Positions 27,094 to 35,109 of a stretch of DNA of 64,000 nt are shown piece after piece. A model generated the notes under the pieces. That model ran no database searches and had not been told where the DNA came from. It was given only the letters and a program-made list of their open reading frames with translations. The position numbers and the translations under genes are program-made. Every line of letters starts with the position of its first letter. Positions within the stretch are counted from its first letter, which is position 1. This DNA comes from Plantactinospora sp039889035 (GTDB lineage Bacteria > Actinomycetota > Actinomycetes > Mycobacteriales > Micromonosporaceae), in the NCBI GenBank assembly GCA_039889035.1, contig JBDQQY010000006.1, forward strand, positions 1 to 64,000, read 5' to 3'.

Positions 27094-27968
27094 CCCGGAC
27101 GCCGGTCGAGCGGGATGGCGCTCGCATCGGTCTCCCAGTGCGCGAGCAGTCGCAGGGCGGTATGGTCCGCGGTCCCGGCGGCGGTGGTGTAGACGAACAG
27201 CGTCTGTTCGGGGTCGTCCGGCATGGTGAGCGCCTGGTAGGTGATCGTCAGGTCACCGACGAGCGGGTGGCGGAACCGCTTGGTGCCGCTGGTGCGTACC
27301 AGTACCTGGTGGTCGGCCCACCAGTGCCGGAACTCCTCGCTCTGCACCGACAGCTCTCCCACCAGCGCGGACAGGTCGGGATCGTCGGGGTGGCGGCCGG
27401 CGTAGACGCGGAGGGTGGCCACGGTGTCGATGGCGACGCTCGTCCAGTCCGGGTGCAGTTCGCGGGCGTCCTCGTCGAGGAAGATGAACCGGGCGTAGTT
27501 GCGCCGTCGGGCCGGCAGCGCGTTGAAGTCGCAGATCAGCGCCCGGGCCGTCCGGTTGATGGCGAGCACGTCCATCCGGCTGCCGATGACGAACGCCGGT
27601 GCCGTCGCCTGGTCGAGCGTCTCCAGCAGTTGGTACGTCGCGGCGGCGACCTGCTGGGGTCGGCGCGGCGGCCGGCGCCGGGCCTCGCGGGGCCTGGCCA
27701 GCTGCGACAGGTGGGCCCGTTCGGTGTCGTCGAGCCGCAGGACCCGAGCGATGGCGTCCAGCACCGGCTCGGAGGGGTTGAGATTGCGGCCCTGTTCGAG
27801 CCGGATGTAGTAGTCGACGCTGATTCCGGCGAGTTGGGCCAGTTCCTCGCGCCGCAGGCCGGGGACCCGGCGGCCGCCGGGTGCGCCGGTCAGGCCGAAC
27901 TCCTCCGGCCGCAGGCGTGCCCGCCGGGACCGGAGGAACTCCTTGAGGTCGGCGTTGTGTGCCACCAC
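27090..27968 (-). CDS. Helix-turn-helix regulator with MmyB-like ligand domain
   Basis: A 292-residue paralogue of the regulator at 24100-24930: HTH GLRREELAQLAGISVDYYIR, then NRTARALICDFNALPARRRN. It is divergent from the remains of an alcohol dehydrogenase gene beginning at 28132, so its probable target has been lost. Confidence 0.9.
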   Translation of the reverse strand: MVAHNADLKEFLRSRRARLRPEEFGLTGAPGGRRVPGLRREELAQLAGISVDYYIRLEQGRNLNPSEPVLDAIARVLRLDDTERAHLSQLARPREARRRPPRRPQQVAAATYQLLETLDQATAPAFVIGSRMDVLAINRTARALICDFNALPARRRNYARFIFLDEDARELHPDWTSVAIDTVATLRVYAGRHPDDPDLSALVGELSVQSEEFRHWWADHQVLVRTSGTKRFRHPLVGDLTITYQALTMPDDPEQTLFVYTTAAGTADHTALRLLAHWETDASAIPLDRRPG

Positions 27969-28131
27969 TCCAGTATCCCGCCCGCGACGGCGGCGCGGAT
28001 CGTGAAGGTGGCCCTGGCGTTCCTAGCCGGACAGGGCCTGTTTGGCCTGCTCAAGTGGTGTTTGGGCGAGATCTGACGGATGGGTGGACGCACCGGCCGC
28101 CGCGTTCCGCAGCAGCGACAGCGAAGTGCGC

Positions 28132-28327
28132 ATGGCCACGATCCGTTCTGCCCAGCTAGCCGAACCCGCCGGCCCGTTCCGGGTCGTCGAGCGGCAGCCC
28201 TGGGTGCCACCATCGACGGGTTGCGGCCCGGCGGCGAACTCCTGGTCGTCGGAGCCGACCCCGAGCCGATCCAGGTCAGCCCGTTCCAGATCATCTCCAC
28301 GAGCCGGGTCGGGGTGGTCGGACGTGC
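28132..28327 (+). pseudogene. Internally deleted zinc alcohol dehydrogenase remnant
   Basis: ATG at 28132 encodes MATIRSAQLAEPAGPFRVVE, a typical MDR dehydrogenase N-terminus. At about 28200 the sequence changes frame and jumps to a C-terminal Rossmann-lobe segment, TIDGLRPGGELLVVGADPEP followed by QVSPFQIISTSRVGVVG, ending at about 28325. Some 200 residues, including the zinc ligands, are missing. It abuts the 3' end of the convergent GH27 gene, so its own end is gone too. The reading is by eye but both fragments are characteristic. Confidence 0.65.
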
Positions 28328-30154
28328 TCAGACCTGCGCACGCCGCCACTGCTGGTTGGTGGCTGAGCCGCAGCTCCACTGCACCACCTGGGCACCGTCG
28401 CCGGTGGCAGCGTTCTGCACCTCGAGGCACTTGCCGCTGTGCCGGGCCACCAACTGGACATAGCCGGAGCCGGCGTCCTGGACGCGCCACTGTTGGTTGG
28501 TGCCGCCGTGACAGGTCCACTGGACGACCCGCGCGCCGTCGGCGGTGGTGCCGGCGCCGCCGTACACGTCGAGGCACTTGCCGCTGTTGACGCTGGCGAC
28601 GGTGACGTGGCCGTCGCCGGTGTCGGCGAAGCGCCAGCGCTGGTTGCTCTGGCCGTTGGCCGCCCACTGCACGACGTCGGCGCCGTCGGCGGTGGCGGCG
28701 TTGTAGACGTCGGCGAGCTTGCCGCTGTGCCGGGCGGTCAGGGTGTACGTGGCCGGTGTGGGGACGGTGCTGGTCGGGGAGAGCCGGTAGAGGCCGGCAC
28801 CGTGCCCCGGGATCGACCGGGCCAGCGTGCCGCTGACGGTGCCGAGGCCGGCCCCGGACCAGAGGTCGGTCACGGTGGCCGAGCCGATGCCCAACGTCGA
28901 CAGGTCGAGCGTGACGTTGCCGGTGGTGGCGTCGCGGTTGAACAGGGCCACGTACCGGTCGCCGCTGCCGGGTACGTCGGCGGCCCACACCTGGCGGGCG
29001 CCGCCGACGAGCTGCCGGTTGTTGGTGCTGTTCTGATCCACGGCGAGTACCCGGGTGTTCGTCATCAGGGCCAGGTCGGAGGGGCGGTTCTCGACCAGGT
29101 TGCCGCCCCACATCAGCGGTGCGCGGTTGATCGCCCACAGGGTCATCAGGGTGCGCTGCTCATCGGGGGTCAGGTTGGAGTAACGGGGCGAGCCGACCGG
29201 CCCGAACTTGGAGAGCCGGCCGATCGGGATCATGTCCGGGTCCGGCCATGCCCCGGTCGCCCGGTGCGGCGCCCAGTCGCGTAGCTGGTCGAAGAGCCGG
29301 TCCAGGCCCGGCCAGTCGTCCCACAGGTCGTTCACGATCCGCCACATGTGGGCGTTGGCCCGCACGTGCGAGCCGGCCGACAGCGGGGTCGCGCCGGGGG
29401 AGAGACTCAGCACCATCGGGCGGCCGCTGCGCTCGATCGCCAGCCGGTAGCCGGCCACCTCCTCCTGCCGGTACGTCGGTGCCGCGATGTCGTCCACCTT
29501 CACGTAGTCGACGCCCCAGCCGGCCAGTAGCTGGAACACCGAGTCCAGGTACGACTGCGCGCAGGGGTGGGACATGTTCAGGCCCCACATCAGGTTGAGC
29601 CAGGCGGCGGTGGTGTTGTTGTTGATCTGGTTGGCCCGGCAGTCGGTGCCCAGGATCGGCACGTTGTCGGCGACGGCCTGGCGGGGGATGCCGCGCATCA
29701 GGTGTACGCCGAACTTCAGCCCCTGGGCGTGGACGTAATCGGCCAGCGGCTTGAACCCGTTGCCCCCGACCGCGGACGGGAACCGCGTGGTGTCCGGCAG
29801 GAGCCGGCCGTTGCCGTCCATCCGCAGCCGTGGGTTGAGGTTGCCGTCCTGGTTCGGGCTGCCGGTGTGGGCGCCCGGGTAGTACCAGGCCCAGTCGATG
29901 ACGACGTACTGCCAGCCGTGCTGGCGGAGGTTGTCGCGCATGTAGTCGGCGTTGGCCCTGACGTCGGCCTCGGTGACCCGCCAGTTGAACGCGTCGTAGC
30001 TGTTCCAGCCCAGTGGCGGCGTGTTCGCCGTGCCGTTGTCCCATGCCTGGGCCCGTCCGGACCGGCCTGTCACGAGGCCGACCGTGCACAGGAGTGCCAG
30101 CAGGATGAGGACGGCGTACCGTGGCGTGGCGCAACACGCGTGGAATCGGCTCAT
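28328..30154 (-). CDS. Secreted GH27 alpha-galactosidase with ricin-type lectin domain
   Basis: A 608-residue secreted enzyme. The signal peptide is followed by the GH27 barrel: TPPLGWNSYDAFN, the nucleophile region VDYVKVDD and the acid/base region WPDPDMIPIG. A beta-sandwich follows, then a C-terminal RICIN trefoil of three repeats (GKLADVYNAATADG, GKCLDVYGGAGTTADG, GKCLEVQNAATGDG), each ending in a QxW-type motif. It probably removes alpha-linked galactose (or arabinopyranose/GalNAc, as in related GH27) from plant polysaccharide. ATG at 30154 follows GGAGGATCG. A LacI-type operator lies 51-66 bp upstream. Confidence 0.9.
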   Translation of the reverse strand: MSRFHACCATPRYAVLILLALLCTVGLVTGRSGRAQAWDNGTANTPPLGWNSYDAFNWRVTEADVRANADYMRDNLRQHGWQYVVIDWAWYYPGAHTGSPNQDGNLNPRLRMDGNGRLLPDTTRFPSAVGGNGFKPLADYVHAQGLKFGVHLMRGIPRQAVADNVPILGTDCRANQINNNTTAAWLNLMWGLNMSHPCAQSYLDSVFQLLAGWGVDYVKVDDIAAPTYRQEEVAGYRLAIERSGRPMVLSLSPGATPLSAGSHVRANAHMWRIVNDLWDDWPGLDRLFDQLRDWAPHRATGAWPDPDMIPIGRLSKFGPVGSPRYSNLTPDEQRTLMTLWAINRAPLMWGGNLVENRPSDLALMTNTRVLAVDQNSTNNRQLVGGARQVWAADVPGSGDRYVALFNRDATTGNVTLDLSTLGIGSATVTDLWSGAGLGTVSGTLARSIPGHGAGLYRLSPTSTVPTPATYTLTARHSGKLADVYNAATADGADVVQWAANGQSNQRWRFADTGDGHVTVASVNSGKCLDVYGGAGTTADGARVVQWTCHGGTNQQWRVQDAGSGYVQLVARHSGKCLEVQNAATGDGAQVVQWSCGSATNQQWRRAQV

Positions 30155-30204
30155 CGATCCTCCAAGGGGCACGCCGCCCTGGGACGGGCCAGTCATTTCG
30201 ATCG

Positions 30205-30220
30205 ATGTTAGCGATAACAT
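30205..30220. promoter_or_regulatory. LacI-family operator upstream of the GH27 gene
   Basis: ATGTTA-GCGA-TAACAT is a perfect 6-bp inverted repeat with a 4-bp centre, in the AT-rich promoter of the alpha-galactosidase. This form (GTTAnCGnTAAC) is typical of LacI regulators of glycosidases in actinomycetes. No LacI gene lies in the window. Confidence 0.65.
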
Positions 30221-30270
30221 GACGGAAGTCAACTACGGGTGTCGCCGGCCCGCGGAGCGGCAGTGCCAGC

Positions 30271-30852
30271 TCAGTGGAGGACGTCGTAGATCAGCTTGGT
30301 GATGCCGTTGCCGTACGTCTCGGACTCGACCACCTTCAGCATCTGCTTGTCCTTGTCGGTCTCGCTGAACATCCGCTTGCCGGCTCCGAGCAGCACCGGG
30401 AAGACCAGCAGGTGGTAGCGGTCGATCAGGCCGGCGTCGGAGAGGTTGCGGGCCAGGGTGGCGCTGCCGTGGATGACGATCGGTCCGCCCTCGGTCTCCT
30501 TGACCCTCGCCACGTCCTCCAGGGAGCGCAAGATAGTGATGTCACCCCAGTTGTCGACGAGGGCGTCCCGGCCGAGGGTGGTCGAGACGACGTACTTCGG
30601 CAGTTCCTTGAGGGCGGCGAAGTCCGCCATGTCCGGCCAGACCGGCGCGAACGCCTCGTAGCTGGTCCGGCCGAACATCAGCGCGGTGGCCTCCTCGGTC
30701 TCCCGGCCCTTGAGCTCGTACGCCTCGGGCACGAACTCGATGTCCTTGTAGGTCCAGCCGCCGCTGCGGTGGGCCTCGGATCGGGTGCCGCCGCCGGGAG
30801 AGTCGACGACGCCGTCCAAGGAGACGAAGGCGGTGTAGATCAGCGTGCGCAT
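30271..30852 (-). CDS. Dihydrofolate reductase-like (RibD C-terminal type) protein
   Basis: A 193-residue protein of the YyaP/RibD-C group: VSLDGVVDSPGGG, LMFGRTSYEAF, IVIHGSATLARNL and LLVFPVLLGAGKRMF. Members are NADPH-dependent reductase folds, mostly without a known substrate; a true folate role is not implied. A palindrome at 30920-30939 lies upstream. Confidence 0.87.
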   Translation of the reverse strand: MRTLIYTAFVSLDGVVDSPGGGTRSEAHRSGGWTYKDIEFVPEAYELKGRETEEATALMFGRTSYEAFAPVWPDMADFAALKELPKYVVSTTLGRDALVDNWGDITILRSLEDVARVKETEGGPIVIHGSATLARNLSDAGLIDRYHLLVFPVLLGAGKRMFSETDKDKQMLKVVESETYGNGITKLIYDVLH

Positions 30853-30919
30853 CTTCGATGTCCTGTCCGTGGTCTGGGTGGGTGTCCTCAGTCTTCGCCG
30901 GCCTGACGTGCTCGGCCAC

Positions 30920-30939
30920 GATTAGGTGCAAACCTAATC
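30920..30939. promoter_or_regulatory. 8-bp palindromic operator candidate
   Basis: GATTAGGT (30920-30927) is the exact reverse complement of ACCTAATC (30932-30939), with GCAA between. It lies 68 bp upstream of the DHFR-like start, beside what looks like a MarR-type remnant. It is probably a regulator site; the regulator is unknown. Confidence 0.5.
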
Positions 30940-30991
30940 CAAAGGCGGCCGCCTGATCGACAGGCAGTTCGGGGCGCCGTCGGCAGACAGT

Positions 30992-31052
30992 TCAGGGCGC
31001 CCGGATCGCGCGACGGAAGGTCTCCCTGCCGTCGTCCGTCAGGTCGATCCGG
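30992..31052 (-). pseudogene. Possible 3' remnant of a MarR/HxlR-type regulator
   Basis: The minus strand reads RIDLTDDGRETFRRAIRAP then stop. This resembles the end of the winged helix of MarR regulators (vxLTxxGRxxFxxA). Nothing recognisable is found upstream of it. Together with the neighbouring palindrome it suggests a decayed regulator. The remaining part of 30853-31212 shows no gene. Confidence 0.3.
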
Positions 31053-31134
31053 CTACATCTCCTGGTTGGGTGCGGCAACGAACGCTGACCACCCGACTCG
31101 GGGCGTGACTTCATTTGGCGTCAACTGAATGCCC

Positions 31135-31150
31135 GACCGGTCAGTCGGTC
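31135..31150. promoter_or_regulatory. TetR-like inverted repeat before the beta-propeller gene
   Basis: GACCG (31135-31139) pairs with CGGTC (31146-31150) over a 6-nt centre, 63 bp upstream of the ATG. It is a candidate operator based on symmetry only. Confidence 0.3.
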
Positions 31151-31212
31151 TGTCTTGTCTGGACGATCAGCCTACGGGAACGTGGACGCATTCGACCGGA
31201 GGTGAAGCCCCG

Positions 31213-32553
31213 ATGATCAGTACGGCGCTGTCTCTAGCCATGGCGGCGATGTTGGCCGTTCCACCCGTGGGTACCGGCCCGACCCTCGATTCCTCCACGG
31301 CGGGTCGCGGTACGACGGTCCGGGTCAGTGTCTCCGGCACCGGCGAGCAGGCGAACAGCCTCGCCTTTGACGGCGCGACAAGCCGGGACGGGCGCTACGT
31401 GGCGTTCTCGTCGTACGCCTCGAATCTGGTCTCGGGGGACACCAACGAGGACGCCGACGTCTTCGTTCGTGACCGGGTGGCGGGCACCACCACCCGGGTG
31501 AGCGTCGCCAGCGACGGCAACCAGGGCAACGCCTGGAGCGTGGAGCCCGTGCTCAGCGCCGATGGTCGCTTCGTGGCGTTCACCTCCCGGGCGTCCAACC
31601 TGGTCCCCGGTGATGCGAACGACGAACCGGACGCGTTCGTCCACGACCGGCGGACCGGCACCACCCGGATCGCCAGCGTGTCCACCGAGGGTGCCCAGGC
31701 CGACAGCGGAGTCAGCGGTACGCGGATCAGTGCGGACGGCCGCTTCATGGCCTTCGACTCGTGGGCGTCCACCCTGGTCCCCGGCGACACCAACGGTATC
31801 GCGGACGTCTTCGTCCGCGACCTCCGAAGGGGTGTCACGAGCAGGGTGAGCGTGTCGAGCCTCGGTGCGGAGGGCAACCATCTGAGCCAGGAGCCGGCGA
31901 TCTCGGCGGATGGCCGGTTCGTGGCCTTCTCGTCGGAGGCCTCGAACCTGGTTCCCGACGACACCAACGAGTCGCCGGACGTGTTCGTCCACGACCGGCG
32001 GAACGGGGTGACGAGCCGGGTGAGCGTCACCGACGACGAGGGCGAGGCGGTCGGGCCGGCGGCGGAGCTCGGCAGCCGCAGCCCGGCGATCAGCGCCGAC
32101 GGCCGGTACGTGGTGTTCACCTCCTTCGCCCTCAACCTGATGCCCGGCGACACCAACGACTTCCCGGACGTGTTCGTCCGCGACCGCCGGGCCGGCACCA
32201 CCCGCCCCGTCAGCGTGTCGTCCGCCGGCAGCCAGGCGGATGCGGCCGGACGCGGCCCGTCGATCAGCGCCGACGGCCGGTACGTCGCGTTCAGTTCGGC
32301 GGCGACGAACCTGGTCGCGGGGGACACCAACGAGGACCTGGACATGTTCCTGCACGATCGCCGGACCGGCAGCACGATCCGGGTCAGCGTCTCCACCGGT
32401 GGCGTCCAGGGCAACGGCAGCGTCCTGCCGGGCCAGGTCAGCGGCGATGGCCAGCACGTCGTGTTCTCGTCGTACGCATCCAACCTCGTCGCCGCCGACA
32501 GCAACGAGACGCAGGACGTGTTCGTCTGGGACCGCCGTGGCACGGTTGGCTGA
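31213..32553 (+). CDS. Secreted beta-propeller protein with seven TolB/PD40-type repeats
   Basis: A 446-residue protein with a signal peptide (MISTALSLAMAAMLAV) and then seven repeats of about 55 residues. Each follows the pattern ISADGRYVAFSS.ASNL, then GDTN...DVFVRDR, G.T.RVSV, so it should close a seven-bladed propeller. The last repeat is shortened after WDRRGTVG. ATG at 31213 is preceded by GGAGGTGAA; the longer frame from 31129 lacks this. Likely an extracellular binding or scaffold protein; no catalytic residues are evident. Confidence 0.85.
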   Translation: MISTALSLAMAAMLAVPPVGTGPTLDSSTAGRGTTVRVSVSGTGEQANSLAFDGATSRDGRYVAFSSYASNLVSGDTNEDADVFVRDRVAGTTTRVSVASDGNQGNAWSVEPVLSADGRFVAFTSRASNLVPGDANDEPDAFVHDRRTGTTRIASVSTEGAQADSGVSGTRISADGRFMAFDSWASTLVPGDTNGIADVFVRDLRRGVTSRVSVSSLGAEGNHLSQEPAISADGRFVAFSSEASNLVPDDTNESPDVFVHDRRNGVTSRVSVTDDEGEAVGPAAELGSRSPAISADGRYVVFTSFALNLMPGDTNDFPDVFVRDRRAGTTRPVSVSSAGSQADAAGRGPSISADGRYVAFSSAATNLVAGDTNEDLDMFLHDRRTGSTIRVSVSTGGVQGNGSVLPGQVSGDGQHVVFSSYASNLVAADSNETQDVFVWDRRGTVG

Positions 32554-32644
32554 CCGGTCCGGCAGCCCCGACCAGGTGACCAGGCACGGCGGCGCCGGAT
32601 CCGGCGGTCGACCGGCCGGTCGCTGACCAGCGCATCAGGTGAGA

Positions 32645-32674
32645 CCGCCGGGCCGCCGAGATCCGGCCCGGCGG
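32645..32674 (+). terminator. Terminator after the beta-propeller gene
   Basis: A perfect 10-bp stem, CCGCCGGGCC against GGCCCGGCGG, with a 10-nt loop, 91 bp after the stop codon. It separates this gene from the operon starting at 32804. Confidence 0.6.
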
Positions 32675-32803
32675 GACCGGTGCGACCCCGGCCGGCGGAA
32701 CCCACTGTTCATGATTCCTTCGACGTCCCGTTAGCCCATCGGTGCTACCAACGAGCACGGTCCAGACAGACGGTTGGCCGGCAGCGTTGGAACGGGAGCG
32801 CAC

Positions 32804-34447
32804 GTGCGGGTAAGAGGGCTCATGGCGGTCGTCGTCGCGACGATGGTGATGGCCGCCGGATGCACCAGCGATAAGACCACCGAAGGCGGGGGCGGTGGTG
32901 ATGGCGGCGCCGGCTCGACGTCGTTGAGAATCGTCGCCGGGTCCGAGCAGGAGACCGTCGTCAACACGATCGTCAAGCCCTGGTGTGCCAGCAAGGGCTA
33001 CACCTGCGACGTGACGTTGAAGGGTTCGGTCGACCAGGCCCGGCTGCTCACCGCCGGCAGCCGGGACTACGACGCCTACTGGTTCGCCTCCAGCGTCTTC
33101 TCCCAGCTCGGTGACAAGGCCAACGTGCTGCGGGACGTGAAGCCGATGTTCCTCACCCCGGTGGTGTTCGCCGGCTGGCGCAGCGAGATGCGCCGGCTCG
33201 GCTTCGCCGGCCGGCCGGACGTCGCCATCGCCGACATCTTGCGGGCCGTGGAGTCGGGTCAGACGAGCGTCTGGGTCACCAACCCGACGCAGTCCAACTC
33301 CGGCGCGACCGTGCTGTTCGGCTTCCTGAACTACTTCGCCGGCAACGGCCCGGGTAGGCCGTTGACGCAGGAGCAGTTGGACTCCCCGGCCGTGGAGCAG
33401 GGCGTGACCCGGTTCATCAACGCGATGGACCAGACGCCGCCGTCGACCGGCACGCTGATGACCGAGTGCGTCGCGCGCCCCGACGCCTGCCGGACGATGT
33501 TCACCTACGAGGACCTGGTGATCGAGAAGAACCAGGAGCTGGTCAGGGCCGGCAAGGAGCCGCTCGTGGTGGCGTACCCACGCGGGTCGCTCGCGATCAG
33601 TGACGCGCCGCTCGGCTTCCTCCCGGATCAGGGCAACGCCGACGCCGGCAAGCGGAAGGTCTTCACCGAGTTGCAGGACCACCTGCTCAGGGACGCCGGG
33701 GCGCAGGCCCAGCTACTGAGGTTGGGACGACGTCCGGCCGGCGGCGTCGGGTTGACGCTGGACAACCCCGACCTGTCGGTCTTCAACCCGGAGTGGGGCA
33801 TCCAGGCGACCGTCAACGAGCAGGGCATCCAGTATCCGGCGACGCCGGTCATCGAGGCCGCGCTGGACCGGTACCAGACCCGCTACCGGCGCCCCGTCAA
33901 CACCTTCTACTGCCTCGACGGCAGCGGGTCGATGTCCTCGAACGATGGCTGGGACGGCGTGAAGGCCGCCGCACACCAGGTCTTCGACCAGGACCAGGCC
34001 GCGCTGAACTTCCTGCTGACCCACCCGCAGGACGTGACCACGGTCGGGATCTTCAACAGCGGGGTCACCGCCGGGAGCCCCTGGACGGTGCAGGGCAACG
34101 ACGGTGCGGGGTTGCACGGGCTCACCGAAAAGATCAACAGCTACGAGCCCACCGGCGGCACCAACATGTACACCTGCCTGCGACGCGCCATGGAGGAACT
34201 GGGCAGACCGCAGCCCGACGACCGCAGGCGGCTGGTGGTGCTGATGACCGACGGCCAGTCCGACACCCGCTACCGGGAGTCGGCCCTCGCCGGGTTGAAG
34301 GCGTCGGGCGTACCGGTGATCGCGATCGCGTTCGGCCGGGACGCGGACCCGGGACAGCTCAAGGAGGCCGCGTCGGCCACCGGCGGCGCGTTCGTCCAGC
34401 AGGACGACCTGGTGGCGGCGCTGCGCCAGGCGGCTGGCTACAAGTGA
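32804..34447 (+). CDS. Lipoprotein with solute-binding-like domain fused to a VWA domain
   Basis: A 547-residue lipoprotein (signal VRGLMAVVVATMVMAAGC). Residues about 40-340 form a periplasmic-binding-protein-like domain (SLRIVAGSEQETVVNTIV, WVTNPTQSNSGATVLFGFLN). Residues about 355-547 form a VWA domain with an intact MIDAS: CLDGSGSMSS, the threonine in PTGGTNMY, and MTDGQSD. MIDAS domains bind Mg2+ and protein partners. GTG at 32804 follows GGGAG. It is first of four collinear genes with XpaC-like, a second binding-protein-like protein and TelA. Probably an envelope sensor rather than a transporter component, as no permease is present. Confidence 0.83.
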   Translation: MRVRGLMAVVVATMVMAAGCTSDKTTEGGGGGDGGAGSTSLRIVAGSEQETVVNTIVKPWCASKGYTCDVTLKGSVDQARLLTAGSRDYDAYWFASSVFSQLGDKANVLRDVKPMFLTPVVFAGWRSEMRRLGFAGRPDVAIADILRAVESGQTSVWVTNPTQSNSGATVLFGFLNYFAGNGPGRPLTQEQLDSPAVEQGVTRFINAMDQTPPSTGTLMTECVARPDACRTMFTYEDLVIEKNQELVRAGKEPLVVAYPRGSLAISDAPLGFLPDQGNADAGKRKVFTELQDHLLRDAGAQAQLLRLGRRPAGGVGLTLDNPDLSVFNPEWGIQATVNEQGIQYPATPVIEAALDRYQTRYRRPVNTFYCLDGSGSMSSNDGWDGVKAAAHQVFDQDQAALNFLLTHPQDVTTVGIFNSGVTAGSPWTVQGNDGAGLHGLTEKINSYEPTGGTNMYTCLRRAMEELGRPQPDDRRRLVVLMTDGQSDTRYRESALAGLKASGVPVIAIAFGRDADPGQLKEAASATGGAFVQQDDLVAALRQAAGYK

Positions 34448-34502
34448 CGAACGGTTCGGGTGGCGGCCGCCGGGCCGGCGTACAGCGGCGGTGGTGGTCC
34501 CG

Positions 34503-35099
34503 GTGAGAGGGAAACTGGCGGCGCCGGTCGCGCTCACCACGGCCGTCGCGGTCTTCGCCGGAATGTTCGTGCTCACCGGCAGCTTCCTGTGGGCTCCGCT
34601 GCTGGCGGTCGCCGCGGCGGTCGGGGTGTACCTGATGATCGACGACCGCAGCCCCGCGCAGGCGCGGAGCGACGACTACGTCGACGAGGCGCGCGCCAAG
34701 GTCGGGGAGGCGCTCTCGATCCTGCGCGGCATCGAACGGCTCAGCCCCGAGGTCCGGGCGCCGACCGCCCGCGCCGCCCTGGAGTCGGCCTGCCGGTACG
34801 TGCCGGAGCTGTTCGACCGGGTCCAGGCCAAGTCGCCGAACAGCCTCTACTCCACCGCCAGCCAGATCATCGGCCACCTGGGCAGCCTCGAGGGTGCGGT
34901 GCGGCAGTACCTCGACATCCAGCGCGAGCCGGTGCTCTACACCGACCCGGAGGCGCTCAAGCGCAGTGGCGAGCTGGCGTTCGAACGCTTCGCCGCGTTC
35001 GCCCTGGACAGCGTGCGGCTGGTCAACCAGGGAGACATCGCGCAGTACCGGGCCAACCTCGACACCGTCGCGCCGCCGAAACTTCCCGAGTGGGGATGA
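34503..35099 (+). CDS. XpaC-like membrane protein (5-bromo-4-chloroindolyl phosphate hydrolysis family)
   Basis: A 198-residue protein with two close N-terminal hydrophobic segments (LAAPVALTTAVAVFAGMFVL, then LWAPLLAVAAAVGVYLMI) and a cytoplasmic helical domain (EARAKVGEALSILRGIERLS). XpaC proteins are regularly found beside TelA, as here. The start is ambiguous: GTG at 34503 gives VRGKLAAP, and GTG at 34491 adds four residues. It is 10 bp ahead of the next gene. Molecular function is unknown in the family despite the historical name. Confidence 0.75.
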   Translation: MRGKLAAPVALTTAVAVFAGMFVLTGSFLWAPLLAVAAAVGVYLMIDDRSPAQARSDDYVDEARAKVGEALSILRGIERLSPEVRAPTARAALESACRYVPELFDRVQAKSPNSLYSTASQIIGHLGSLEGAVRQYLDIQREPVLYTDPEALKRSGELAFERFAAFALDSVRLVNQGDIAQYRANLDTVAPPKLPEWG

Positions 35100-35109
35100 A
35101 GGAGTAATC

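Noticed and set aside
32697..32733. ECF-sigma promoter (GGAACC with CGTTA) before the VWA operon
   Set aside because: The spacing of about 26 bp is too long for an ECF promoter.
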